From Atopobiaceae bacterium (GTDB lineage: Bacteria; Actinomycetota; Coriobacteriia; Coriobacteriales; Atopobiaceae), in NCBI GenBank assembly GCA_017533825.1, contig JAFWIE010000022.1:1-64000 (forward strand): a stretch of DNA of 64,000 bases, given 5' to 3'. Under the pieces are notes generated by a model, which saw only the letters and a program-made list of their open reading frames with translations, had not been told where the DNA came from and made no database searches. The translations under genes and the position numbers were made by a program. This document shows, in pieces, positions 22,748 through 29,836 of the stretch; the stretch's first letter is position 1; every line of letters starts with the position of its first letter.

Positions 22748-24019
22748 ATGGGATTCCTCGACACAATAAAGGACGCTCTCGGATTCAAGCGCACGAACCG
22801 GTCGTTTTCCACATTCACCGAATACACGCCGATTTTCTCGACATGGAACGGCTCCCTGTACGAACAGGAGCTCATGCGTGCTTGCGTCCACGCGTTCGCG
22901 AACGCCTGCTCGAAGCTGGAACCGCATTACGACGGCACCATTCAGCAGGTTGAGCAGCTTTTCCGCACGTGGCCGAACGAGTACATGACGTGGAGCCGCT
23001 TCCTGTATCGCCTAGCGACGATCTACGAGGTGGACTGCACGGCGTTCGTAATCCGCTTGCATGACGCGCAGGGGCGCACCACGGGACTGTGGCCGCTCAA
23101 ATGCACGAACACGGAGGCGATGGACGTTGGCGGCGAGCTGTGGTTCAAGTTCAACATGCCAGTCGGCAAGCCGCTCGCATATCCGGCGAAGGACGTGTGC
23201 GTTCTCTCGAAGTACCAGTACGTGTCAGACTTGTTCGGCACGCCCAACAACCTGTCCGACACGCTCTCGCTGCTCAACGCGCAGGCTGATGCTGAGCGCA
23301 CAGCAATCGCAATCGGCAGCAAAATCATGTTCATCGGCCGCATGGTGGGGCAGGTGGACGAGGAGGACATGAAGAAGAAGAAGGAGCGTTTCGCTGAGCA
23401 GAACCTTGGACCGTCCAACTCGACAGGCATGCTCACCTACGACCAAACGTGGGATAGCGTCACGCCCGTAGCGCACAACGCGTACACCATCGACTCCGTT
23501 GAAATGCAGCGCATCGACGACCACGTTTTCAACTACTTCGGCACGAACAAGCGCATCTTACAGAACGATTGCACGGAGGAAATCTGGGATAGCTTCTACG
23601 AGGGGAAAGTCGAGACATGGGCGATCCAACTCTCGGAGGGGCTGAACAAGATGATGTTCACGTCCCGCGCCATGTTGACCAACAACATCAGCTTCACCGC
23701 GAACCGCATGCAGTTCATGAGCGCCGCATCGAAGCGCAACATGGTGCGCGACATGACCGACCGCAGGCTCATGACCATCAACGAGGGACGCGAAATCCTC
23801 GGCTTGCCGAAAGTTCCTGGCGGCGACGTGTTCATCAACCGTGGCGAGTACATGGTGCTCGACATGGAGGGCAACGTCGTCTACGTGAGCGGCGGCAACC
23901 TCGCGACCGCGTTGCCACCGTCAGACATCGAGGACAACCCGATGTTCGACCTCGGAGGCGATGACGACATCTACGAGGACGTGGACGGCAAGTACGAGGA
24001 TGACGTGGACGAGGGATGA
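22748..24019 (+). CDS. Portal protein (HK97 type)
   Basis: 423 residues from ATG 22748 with GGGGG upstream. The N-terminus MGFLDTIKDALGFK and the core (MRACVHAFANACSKLEP, LWPLKCTN, LVEEDM-like RMVGQVDEEDMKKK, IHMMS-type helices) follow HK97-type portals. Acidic tail. Forms the dodecameric DNA entry ring. Confidence 0.88.
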   Translation: MGFLDTIKDALGFKRTNRSFSTFTEYTPIFSTWNGSLYEQELMRACVHAFANACSKLEPHYDGTIQQVEQLFRTWPNEYMTWSRFLYRLATIYEVDCTAFVIRLHDAQGRTTGLWPLKCTNTEAMDVGGELWFKFNMPVGKPLAYPAKDVCVLSKYQYVSDLFGTPNNLSDTLSLLNAQADAERTAIAIGSKIMFIGRMVGQVDEEDMKKKKERFAEQNLGPSNSTGMLTYDQTWDSVTPVAHNAYTIDSVEMQRIDDHVFNYFGTNKRILQNDCTEEIWDSFYEGKVETWAIQLSEGLNKMMFTSRAMLTNNISFTANRMQFMSAASKRNMVRDMTDRRLMTINEGREILGLPKVPGGDVFINRGEYMVLDMEGNVVYVSGGNLATALPPSDIEDNPMFDLGGDDDIYEDVDGKYEDDVDEG

Positions 24020-24021
24020 CG

Positions 24022-25107
24022 ATGGCCATTCATGTTGTCATAGGACCGCCGTGCGCAGGGAAGTCAACCTACGTCCAGGAGAACCGCAAGGACAAGGACG
24101 TTGTTGTCGACTACGACCTCATCGCACAGGCTCTCGGCGGCACCGAGCCGCACGACAGCAAGGGCGCTATACGCACGTGCGCAATCTCCGCCCGCGACCG
24201 CGTGACCGACCTCTGCATCGAGCGCGACTTCGACTCGTGGATTATCCGCACGGAGCTCGGGCAGGAGGATATGGAGTTTTTCAGGCTCGCAGGAGCCGAG
24301 GTCATCGAAGTTGACCCTGGCGAGGACGAGTGCATCGCGAGGGCGAAAGCAGACGGTCGACCAGATGATTGCATAGAGGCAATCCATGCCTGGTACGCCA
24401 AGCATGGTGAGGACAAGGAGAGAACAATGCCAGCAAAACCGAATGAGCGCGAGTACCGCATGATGGCCATGCCGCTCACCGCATTCTGCGACGTTGAGCA
24501 GGACGAGGACGGCGAGGAACGCTACGCCAATCGTTTCAACAGCCCTAAGTTCGTTGAGGGTTACGCAACCACGTTCAACGACCCGTACATTCTGTGGGAA
24601 GACCGCGAGAGCGGATGGAAGTACGTCGAGATTATCGACCGCAACGCGTTCGACGAAGCGGACATGGACGACGTGATTTTCCTCTACGACCACGAGGGTC
24701 GCGTGTACGCCCGCAACCGCAACAACACGCTCTATCTCGAACCCGACGAGCACGGCTTGTACGTCGCGGCAGACCTGTCGCGCACCACGCTCGCGGGAGA
24801 AATGTATGAGGACATTAGCACGGGCATGGTCACGAAGATGAGTTGGGCGTTCACCGTCGCAGAGGAAGACGTTGAGGACGACGAGCTCAACAAGACCACC
24901 GTTTTCACCATCCGCAAGGCTAAAAAGGTTTTCGATGTTTCGTGCGTCAGTCGGCCGGCTGACCCGAACACGGAGATAAGTGCTAGGCGCGTCATCGACG
25001 GAGTGATCGAGGAACGCAAGCTGCGGGAGGCGCAGCAGGCCAAGCGCGAACTGGAACGTAGGCGCAAGGAGATTGCCCTGCGTGCCAAGGCAATGACCAT
25101 TCGTTAG
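24022..25107 (+). CDS. P-loop domain fused to HK97-type prohead protease
   Basis: 361 residues from ATG 24022 (GAGGG 6 nt upstream; an overlapping ATG at 24016 is too close). Residues 1-135 are a kinase/zeta-toxin-like P-loop module with GPPCAGKST near residue 8. Residues 136-361 are a prohead protease: FVEGYATTFNDPYILWED, VIFLYDHEGRVYARNRN with the likely catalytic His, and MSWAFTV with the catalytic Ser. An internal ATG at 24427 has AAGGAG 6 nt upstream and would give the protease alone. Confidence 0.8.
   Translation: MAIHVVIGPPCAGKSTYVQENRKDKDVVVDYDLIAQALGGTEPHDSKGAIRTCAISARDRVTDLCIERDFDSWIIRTELGQEDMEFFRLAGAEVIEVDPGEDECIARAKADGRPDDCIEAIHAWYAKHGEDKERTMPAKPNEREYRMMAMPLTAFCDVEQDEDGEERYANRFNSPKFVEGYATTFNDPYILWEDRESGWKYVEIIDRNAFDEADMDDVIFLYDHEGRVYARNRNNTLYLEPDEHGLYVAADLSRTTLAGEMYEDISTGMVTKMSWAFTVAEEDVEDDELNKTTVFTIRKAKKVFDVSCVSRPADPNTEISARRVIDGVIEERKLREAQQAKRELERRRKEIALRAKAMTIR
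24427..25107 (+). CDS. Prohead protease, internal-start product
   Basis: 226 residues from ATG 24427, in frame with the longer gene. The near-perfect AAGGAG at 24415-24420 points to real internal initiation, giving a protease of usual length that ripens the capsid by removing the scaffold-like delta domain. Whether both forms are made is not known. Confidence 0.65.
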   Translation: MPAKPNEREYRMMAMPLTAFCDVEQDEDGEERYANRFNSPKFVEGYATTFNDPYILWEDRESGWKYVEIIDRNAFDEADMDDVIFLYDHEGRVYARNRNNTLYLEPDEHGLYVAADLSRTTLAGEMYEDISTGMVTKMSWAFTVAEEDVEDDELNKTTVFTIRKAKKVFDVSCVSRPADPNTEISARRVIDGVIEERKLREAQQAKRELERRRKEIALRAKAMTIR

Positions 25108-25120
25108 AGGAAGGAAACTC

Positions 25121-26344
25121 ATGGAGTTTACCGCTATGGACGCACTCTCGTACCGCTCCCTCGGAGCCGACGAGTACGCAGAGCGCCGTTCCCTCGTAAT
25201 CGGGCTGGCAAAGGAGCTGCCCGAAGATGCCACAGCTGAACAGGCTGAGGCAATCGACGCGGAGCTCGGCTTCATCGACGCCGAGGACGAGCGCCGCGAC
25301 AAGCTCGCAGAGATCGAGCAGCGCAATATGGAGAAGGTTATCGGCGGCAATGCTAACCCCGTCGAAGCCGCGAAGATTGAGGAGGGTAGCATGGAACGTG
25401 CTTCCAGCCTGGGCGAGAACTTCGTCCAGTACCGCAAGGAGCATCCAAGCTCTGATAATCGCATCATCGCACCTGCGTACAACCAGCGCACGGCTGGCGA
25501 TCCGTCTACCACGGCCAGCTTCACGCTGACCCCGACGCAGTTCAGCACCGACGTTATCGGCAAGCCTGTCATTCCGATGTCGTTCCTCGACCTGTTCGGA
25601 CGTAAACAGGTCAACGCTCCCGTTTACTCGTGGAACGCTTACAGCACCACGACCGGCAGCGCTGGCACGACTGCCGAGGGCGTGAGCAAGAACAAGCTCA
25701 CCTACGAGTACGCCCCGAAGACCGCCACGTTGCAGAAGATCACGGGCCTCATCAAGATGACCGAGGAACTGTTCGAGGACGCTCCCTACGTCGCCGATGC
25801 AATCAACGCCGATTTGGTTAACGACCTCAACGCAGCGCGTCAGGCCGCAGCCATGTCCACCCTGCTCGGCACGAGCGGCGTGCAGACCGCTTCAATCAGC
25901 TACTCGACCGCCATTGACATTTTCAACGGCATCCTCGCGGCAGCGGCCGACATTGAGGAGGACACGGGCATCGCGGCAGATGCCGTCGTCGTCACCCCCG
26001 CCATCTGGCTCATCCTGCGCAGCGCACTCGACGCCAACAACCATTACTACGCGGGCGAGCCGTTCGGTTCTTCCGAATACAGCCGCCTGTTCGAAATGAA
26101 GTTCGTCAAGAGCCCCAACCTGACCGCTGACCACATTCTCGTCGGCGCGTTCGGCCAGGGTGCTGACCTTGTGAGCAAGGCTGACGGCATCCGCGTCGAT
26201 TCGACCAACAGCAACGACGTGGACTTTGAGAAGAACCTTGTTTCCATCCGCGCCGAAGCCCGCGAAATCGTCGCCGTCAAGCGCCCCGCTTGCTTCTGCA
26301 ACATCACGGTGAGCGCGTCCGGCGCTACTGGCGAAACTGCGTAA
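25121..26344 (+). CDS. Major capsid protein (HK97 fold)
   Basis: 407 residues, AGGAAGG upstream. Residues 1-100 are a charged helical delta domain (scaffold) expected to be cut off; the rest is HK97-like (IPMSFLDLFGRKQVNAPVYS, KITGLIKMTEELFEDA, FVKSPNLTADHILVGAFGQG). The C-terminal extension ends SASGATGETA, nearly the same as the end of the major tail protein. A glycosyltransferase gene follows at once. Confidence 0.93.
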   Translation: MEFTAMDALSYRSLGADEYAERRSLVIGLAKELPEDATAEQAEAIDAELGFIDAEDERRDKLAEIEQRNMEKVIGGNANPVEAAKIEEGSMERASSLGENFVQYRKEHPSSDNRIIAPAYNQRTAGDPSTTASFTLTPTQFSTDVIGKPVIPMSFLDLFGRKQVNAPVYSWNAYSTTTGSAGTTAEGVSKNKLTYEYAPKTATLQKITGLIKMTEELFEDAPYVADAINADLVNDLNAARQAAAMSTLLGTSGVQTASISYSTAIDIFNGILAAAADIEEDTGIAADAVVVTPAIWLILRSALDANNHYYAGEPFGSSEYSRLFEMKFVKSPNLTADHILVGAFGQGADLVSKADGIRVDSTNSNDVDFEKNLVSIRAEAREIVAVKRPACFCNITVSASGATGETA

Positions 26345-26355
26345 CGGAGAGCTGA

Positions 26356-27000
26356 ATGCGCGTCCTGATAGCCATACCGACGTTCGAGAACATCACGCCT
26401 GACACGTTCAAGTCCGTGTACGACATGGATAAGGGCGGTCATGAGTGCCTGTTCGAGTTCGTGCGCGGTTACGATTGCGCGGCAGCGCGCAACAAGATCG
26501 CGGAGAAGGCGTTGGAACTCGGAGCCGACTTCCTGATGATGGTGGACGGCGACGTTACGGTTCCGAAGGACGCGCTGCTCAACCTGCTCTCGCATGATGC
26601 CGATTGCGTGAGCGGGTACTACCTGCGACGTGGCAAGGACAACGAACCGAGTGGACGCACATGCGCCTACAAGCTGCTCGACGATGCCGGAAAGCCACAC
26701 TTCAACTACACGGTCGAGAGCGCGTACATGAAGGACGAGCTCGCGGAGATTCGCTGTCGCGGCGAGCATTTCGTCGAGATACACGGGTGCGGCATGGGCT
26801 GCATCCTCGTGAGGACGAGCGTGTTCAACCGCGTGAAGTACCCGTGGTTCAAATGGGTCAACTACGAGAACGGGCCGCGAAACGTGCTCACGGAGGATTT
26901 GTATTTCTGCGAGGAATTGCGCAAAGCGGGAATACCGCGATATGTGGACACCCGTGTTGCTTGCGGGCACTTATTCAGAAGGATCGAGGAGGCTATTTAG
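26356..27000 (+). CDS. GT-A glycosyltransferase in the head operon
   Basis: 214 residues. RVLIAIPTFENITPDTF, then FLMMVDGDVTVPKDAL with a DGD nucleotide-sugar/metal site near residue 60, GCGMGCILVRTSVF and TEDLYFCEELRKAG, a GT2-like pattern. Cytoplasmic. Insertion between the capsid gene and the head-tail connector genes suggests that it glycosylates a virion protein; this is inference, supported by the shared C-terminal tails of the two major virion proteins. Confidence 0.8.
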   Translation: MRVLIAIPTFENITPDTFKSVYDMDKGGHECLFEFVRGYDCAAARNKIAEKALELGADFLMMVDGDVTVPKDALLNLLSHDADCVSGYYLRRGKDNEPSGRTCAYKLLDDAGKPHFNYTVESAYMKDELAEIRCRGEHFVEIHGCGMGCILVRTSVFNRVKYPWFKWVNYENGPRNVLTEDLYFCEELRKAGIPRYVDTRVACGHLFRRIEEAI

Positions 27001-27180
27001 ATGCTCAGAATCTACAAGATGCCTAACGGCAGGACATATCAGTTCAATGATGGCGAGCAGCCAGCCGACGCGATTCTTGTTGAACGTCTCGCAGAACAGC
27101 CGGAAACGCCAGAGAAACGTGCTTCAAAGGTCGCTTCGCGCAAGCGTGCAGCGAAAACGAAGAAGGCCGAGGAGGTCTAG
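27001..27180 (+). CDS. Small basic virion-operon protein
   Basis: 59 residues starting right after the glycosyltransferase stop. A short beta hairpin (LRIYKMPNGRTYQFNDGEQP) is followed by a Lys/Arg/Ala-rich tail (KRASKVASRKRAAKTKKAEE). Comparable small proteins sit at this place in other HK97-like genomes; function unknown. Confidence 0.65.
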   Translation: MLRIYKMPNGRTYQFNDGEQPADAILVERLAEQPETPEKRASKVASRKRAAKTKKAEEV

Positions 27181-27183
27181 GCA

Positions 27184-27516
27184 ATGTCCCTGCTCGATGA
27201 CGTGAGAACCGCGCTGCGCGTGACCACGACGCTGACTGACGGCGAGATAGGAACCTACATCGGCACGGCGTTGTTCGACATTGAGAACAAGGGCGTGAAG
27301 CCCGAGTTCCTTGCCGAAGACGCCGATGCCGATAACGGCGACTACATGCCAATCGTCAAAACGGCGGTCATCAACTACTGCAAGGCGCAGTACGGGCGCG
27401 ACGTGGAAGCGTCCGAGAGGAACGCCTGCATCGCGTCGTACAACTCCATCGTCGCGAGCCTGCTCAACGGCAAGCAGAACGTCCACTATGCGACGGATGA
27501 CGAGGTGGACGGATAG
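27184..27516 (+). CDS. Head-tail connector (gp6-like)
   Basis: 110 residues. LLDDVRTALRVTTTLTDGEI and YMPIVKTAVINYCKAQYG fit the HK97 gp6 / phage QLRG connector family, which forms the adaptor ring beneath the portal. First of the connector set. Confidence 0.8.
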   Translation: MSLLDDVRTALRVTTTLTDGEIGTYIGTALFDIENKGVKPEFLAEDADADNGDYMPIVKTAVINYCKAQYGRDVEASERNACIASYNSIVASLLNGKQNVHYATDDEVDG

Positions 27517-27839
27517 TGGCGGGGTGGAGCGACACAATCACGCTCCGCGACGTTACGAGCGCCGTGACCGTGGACGAGTACGGCATCGAGCGCGAGGGCG
27601 ATCCCGTAGATGCCGAGGTGTTCTGCAACCCGTGGTACACGGGCTTGGACACGTGGGCTACGGCGGCGCAGCTAGGACCGAAGATAGCAGCCCGCGTGGA
27701 GGTCAAGACCATCGAGTTCGAGGAACGGCCATACACGCAGGCGGTTTACCACGGCACGGAGCTGGACATTGACCAGTCGAGCAGGCAAGGGCTCGAAACG
27801 ACCATCTTGACGCTCTCAGAGCATGCGAGGAACGACTGA
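27516..27839 (+). CDS. Head closure / head-tail adaptor protein
   Basis: 107 residues from GTG 27516 overlapping the previous TAG. WSDTITLRDVTSAVTVDEYG and a beta-barrel-like body fit SPP1 gp16-type head closure proteins, agreeing with gene order. Confidence 0.7.
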   Translation: MAGWSDTITLRDVTSAVTVDEYGIEREGDPVDAEVFCNPWYTGLDTWATAAQLGPKIAARVEVKTIEFEERPYTQAVYHGTELDIDQSSRQGLETTILTLSEHARND

Positions 27840-28204
27840 TGGCAGACCGTTTCATGGCAGATTTCCAGGCGATCTTGGACAACGTTCAGGAAGTCGCTGA
27901 CGAATCTCTCAGGGTCGGCGTCAAGGCGGGTTGCGAGCTCGGACGCGACGAATGGCAGGCAGGCGCTCCGACTAAAACGGGCGGTTACGCAAAGTCCATC
28001 CGCTACCGCGTCAAGGGCGAGGGCAGGGAAGTGCAGGGGCACGTGTACTCCACGAAACCAGGCATGCCACACTTGCTTGAAAAAGGGCATGCGAAGGTCG
28101 GCGGCGGGACGACGCGCGCAATAGAGCATATCGCGCCAGCCGCAGACGACGCGTTTGATTTGACCGAGCAAGTAGTGCTCGCGACATTGGGGGCAAGGCT
28201 ATGA
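27839..28204 (+). CDS. HK97 gp10-like tail-completion protein
   Basis: 121 residues. A helical N-terminus, then TGGYAKSIRYRVK and HLLEKGHAKVGGG, the signature of the HK97 gp10 family at the head-tail junction. ATG overlaps the previous stop. Confidence 0.85.
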   Translation: MADRFMADFQAILDNVQEVADESLRVGVKAGCELGRDEWQAGAPTKTGGYAKSIRYRVKGEGREVQGHVYSTKPGMPHLLEKGHAKVGGGTTRAIEHIAPAADDAFDLTEQVVLATLGARL

Positions 28205-28539
28205 GCGCAATGAGCGAGACATATGCGACGCTGACGGAGCTCGGCATTCCAGGGCGCTTCGAAGCATATCCAGTTGGCAAAGCGCCCGCACCGCCGTTTT
28301 TCATCTACTCGGTGGACGATAACGGCGAGTTCTACACAGACAACATCACGTTCGCCCGGTTTCCGCGCATGCACGTGGAACTGTTCGAGAAAGTGGCCGA
28401 TCCCGCGCTCGAAACGAGCGTGAGGGACGCGCTGGAAGGGGCATTCGGCCCCGTCGAGCAGGTCGGCTCGTGGAGCCAAAGCGAACAATGCCACATTGAA
28501 CAATACGATTTCACCTACACGAAGGAGGAAGAATCATGA
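28201..28539 (+). CDS. Tail terminator-like protein
   Basis: 112 residues. The position between gp10-like and tail-tube genes and the pattern PPFFIYSVDDNGEFYTDN, then MHVELFEK, are those of tail terminators that stop tube growth. Family match moderate. Confidence 0.7.
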   Translation: MSAMSETYATLTELGIPGRFEAYPVGKAPAPPFFIYSVDDNGEFYTDNITFARFPRMHVELFEKVADPALETSVRDALEGAFGPVEQVGSWSQSEQCHIEQYDFTYTKEEES

Positions 28540-29153
28540 GCGATTCCAAAGGAGTTCGCTACGGTATCTCCAACGCGCATTACGCGCTGTATACCGATGG
28601 CCAGGACGGTGCGCTCGGTACTTATGCCACGCCTGTTCCCATGCAGGGCGCAACTCAGCTCACGCTGACCCCGCAGGGCAACACGTGGACGTTCTACGCT
28701 GACAACATCGCCTACGAAACTGGTTCGAGCAACACCGGTTACGAGATTTCCGTGACCATCGCCGTCGTCGGGGACCAGGCGAAGATCGACCTGCTCGGCT
28801 ATGCCGCAGACGATAACGGCGTCGTGTACGAGGCCGCTGACGCCGAGCCCAAGAGTTGCGCTTTCCTGTGGGAGTTCGGCGGCTCGAAGGTCAAGAAGCG
28901 CGGTTTGCTCTACAACGTCAAGTTCAATCGCCCGACCGAGACTGGCAACACCAAGACCGATTCGGTCGATCCCGACACCGACGAGATGACGGGCGTTGCC
29001 ATCGGCCGTGACATTACCATCGGCGGCGTTGTCACCAACGTCATCAAGGCGAGCGCGACAAACGAGACGGCAACCGCTTCGCAGTTCTCCAATTGGTTCG
29101 ATGCCGTGTACATCGTTGGAGGCGCATCTGGCGCAACTGGTGACACTCTGTAA
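28536..29153 (+). CDS. Major tail (tube) protein
   Basis: 205 residues, AGGAGG upstream. KGVRYGISNAHYAL, then VKKRGLLYNVKFNRPTETG fits the phi13/TP901 major tail family. The C-terminal end GASGATGDTL repeats the capsid protein ending. Forms the tube of a long non-contractile tail. Confidence 0.88.
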   Translation: MSDSKGVRYGISNAHYALYTDGQDGALGTYATPVPMQGATQLTLTPQGNTWTFYADNIAYETGSSNTGYEISVTIAVVGDQAKIDLLGYAADDNGVVYEAADAEPKSCAFLWEFGGSKVKKRGLLYNVKFNRPTETGNTKTDSVDPDTDEMTGVAIGRDITIGGVVTNVIKASATNETATASQFSNWFDAVYIVGGASGATGDTL

Positions 29154-29164
29154 GGAGCCAATAC

Positions 29165-29671
29165 ATGATCATCCATTTCAGGCACGTGGATGAGAATGCA
29201 GAGGGCGAGCAGTCCCGCGACAAGGGGCCGCTCGCCTTTGGCGAGTCCACGGACGAGTGGACGGCGCTGTGCAGCCTGCACACGCTGACCATTTATGAGC
29301 AAGCGTTCCAAAACGACCCGTCCAGCCCGCACAAGTCGCTCGTTGACGATGTGACCGATTACGGCGATTCGGATGACGGCACTCCGCTCGGCAAGCTGCT
29401 CGCGGCGAATTGGGAAGCCGATGCGAGGGCGCTCTGGGCGATGCTCAGGTGCGGCTGCGAAGCTGGCTTGAACGGTGACAAGATGGTGGGCGATTTCAAT
29501 TTGTGGAGCAAGGCGCATGCGGCAGACGACATTGACATTTACCGCCTGCACATCCTACTCGTCAAGGAAATTGATGCCTGCTTTCCTACACTCGCCCAAG
29601 CCACCGAAGAACTCGCAAAGCAGCTCGAAAAGCCGAAGCGCAGGGGCAAATCTCGCGTACAGCAAGACTGA
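29165..29671 (+). CDS. Tail assembly chaperone, upstream frame (gpG-like)
   Basis: 168 residues with AAGGAG upstream. Helical, acidic with a Lys/Arg-rich end; placed between the tail tube and tape measure genes. An overlapping downstream frame supplies the usual second part. Confidence 0.75.
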   Translation: MIIHFRHVDENAEGEQSRDKGPLAFGESTDEWTALCSLHTLTIYEQAFQNDPSSPHKSLVDDVTDYGDSDDGTPLGKLLAANWEADARALWAMLRCGCEAGLNGDKMVGDFNLWSKAHAADDIDIYRLHILLVKEIDACFPTLAQATEELAKQLEKPKRRGKSRVQQD

Positions 29672-29678
29672 GTTGACG

Positions 29679-29825
29679 ATGTTGAAACTGGGCTTCACGA
29701 GGACTGACGTGCTCACAATGCCCTATGCGAGAGCCGCATGGTACGTGCAGGCCGCAGTAAACGAGCAAAACGACGACGATAGCGGCGTGCGCGATGCAAC
29801 GCAAGCCGACATTGACGCTTTCTAG
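29679..29825 (+). CDS. Tail assembly chaperone, downstream frame (gpT-like)
   Basis: 48 residues if it starts at ATG 29679 (LKLGFTRTDVLTMPYARAAW). The frame is open well upstream of 29671, so a +1 or -2 ribosomal frameshift in the overlap could fuse it to the upstream chaperone. I see no canonical slippery heptamer. Confidence 0.6.
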   Translation: MLKLGFTRTDVLTMPYARAAWYVQAAVNEQNDDDSGVRDATQADIDAF

Positions 29826-29836
29826 GAGGTGTCGAA

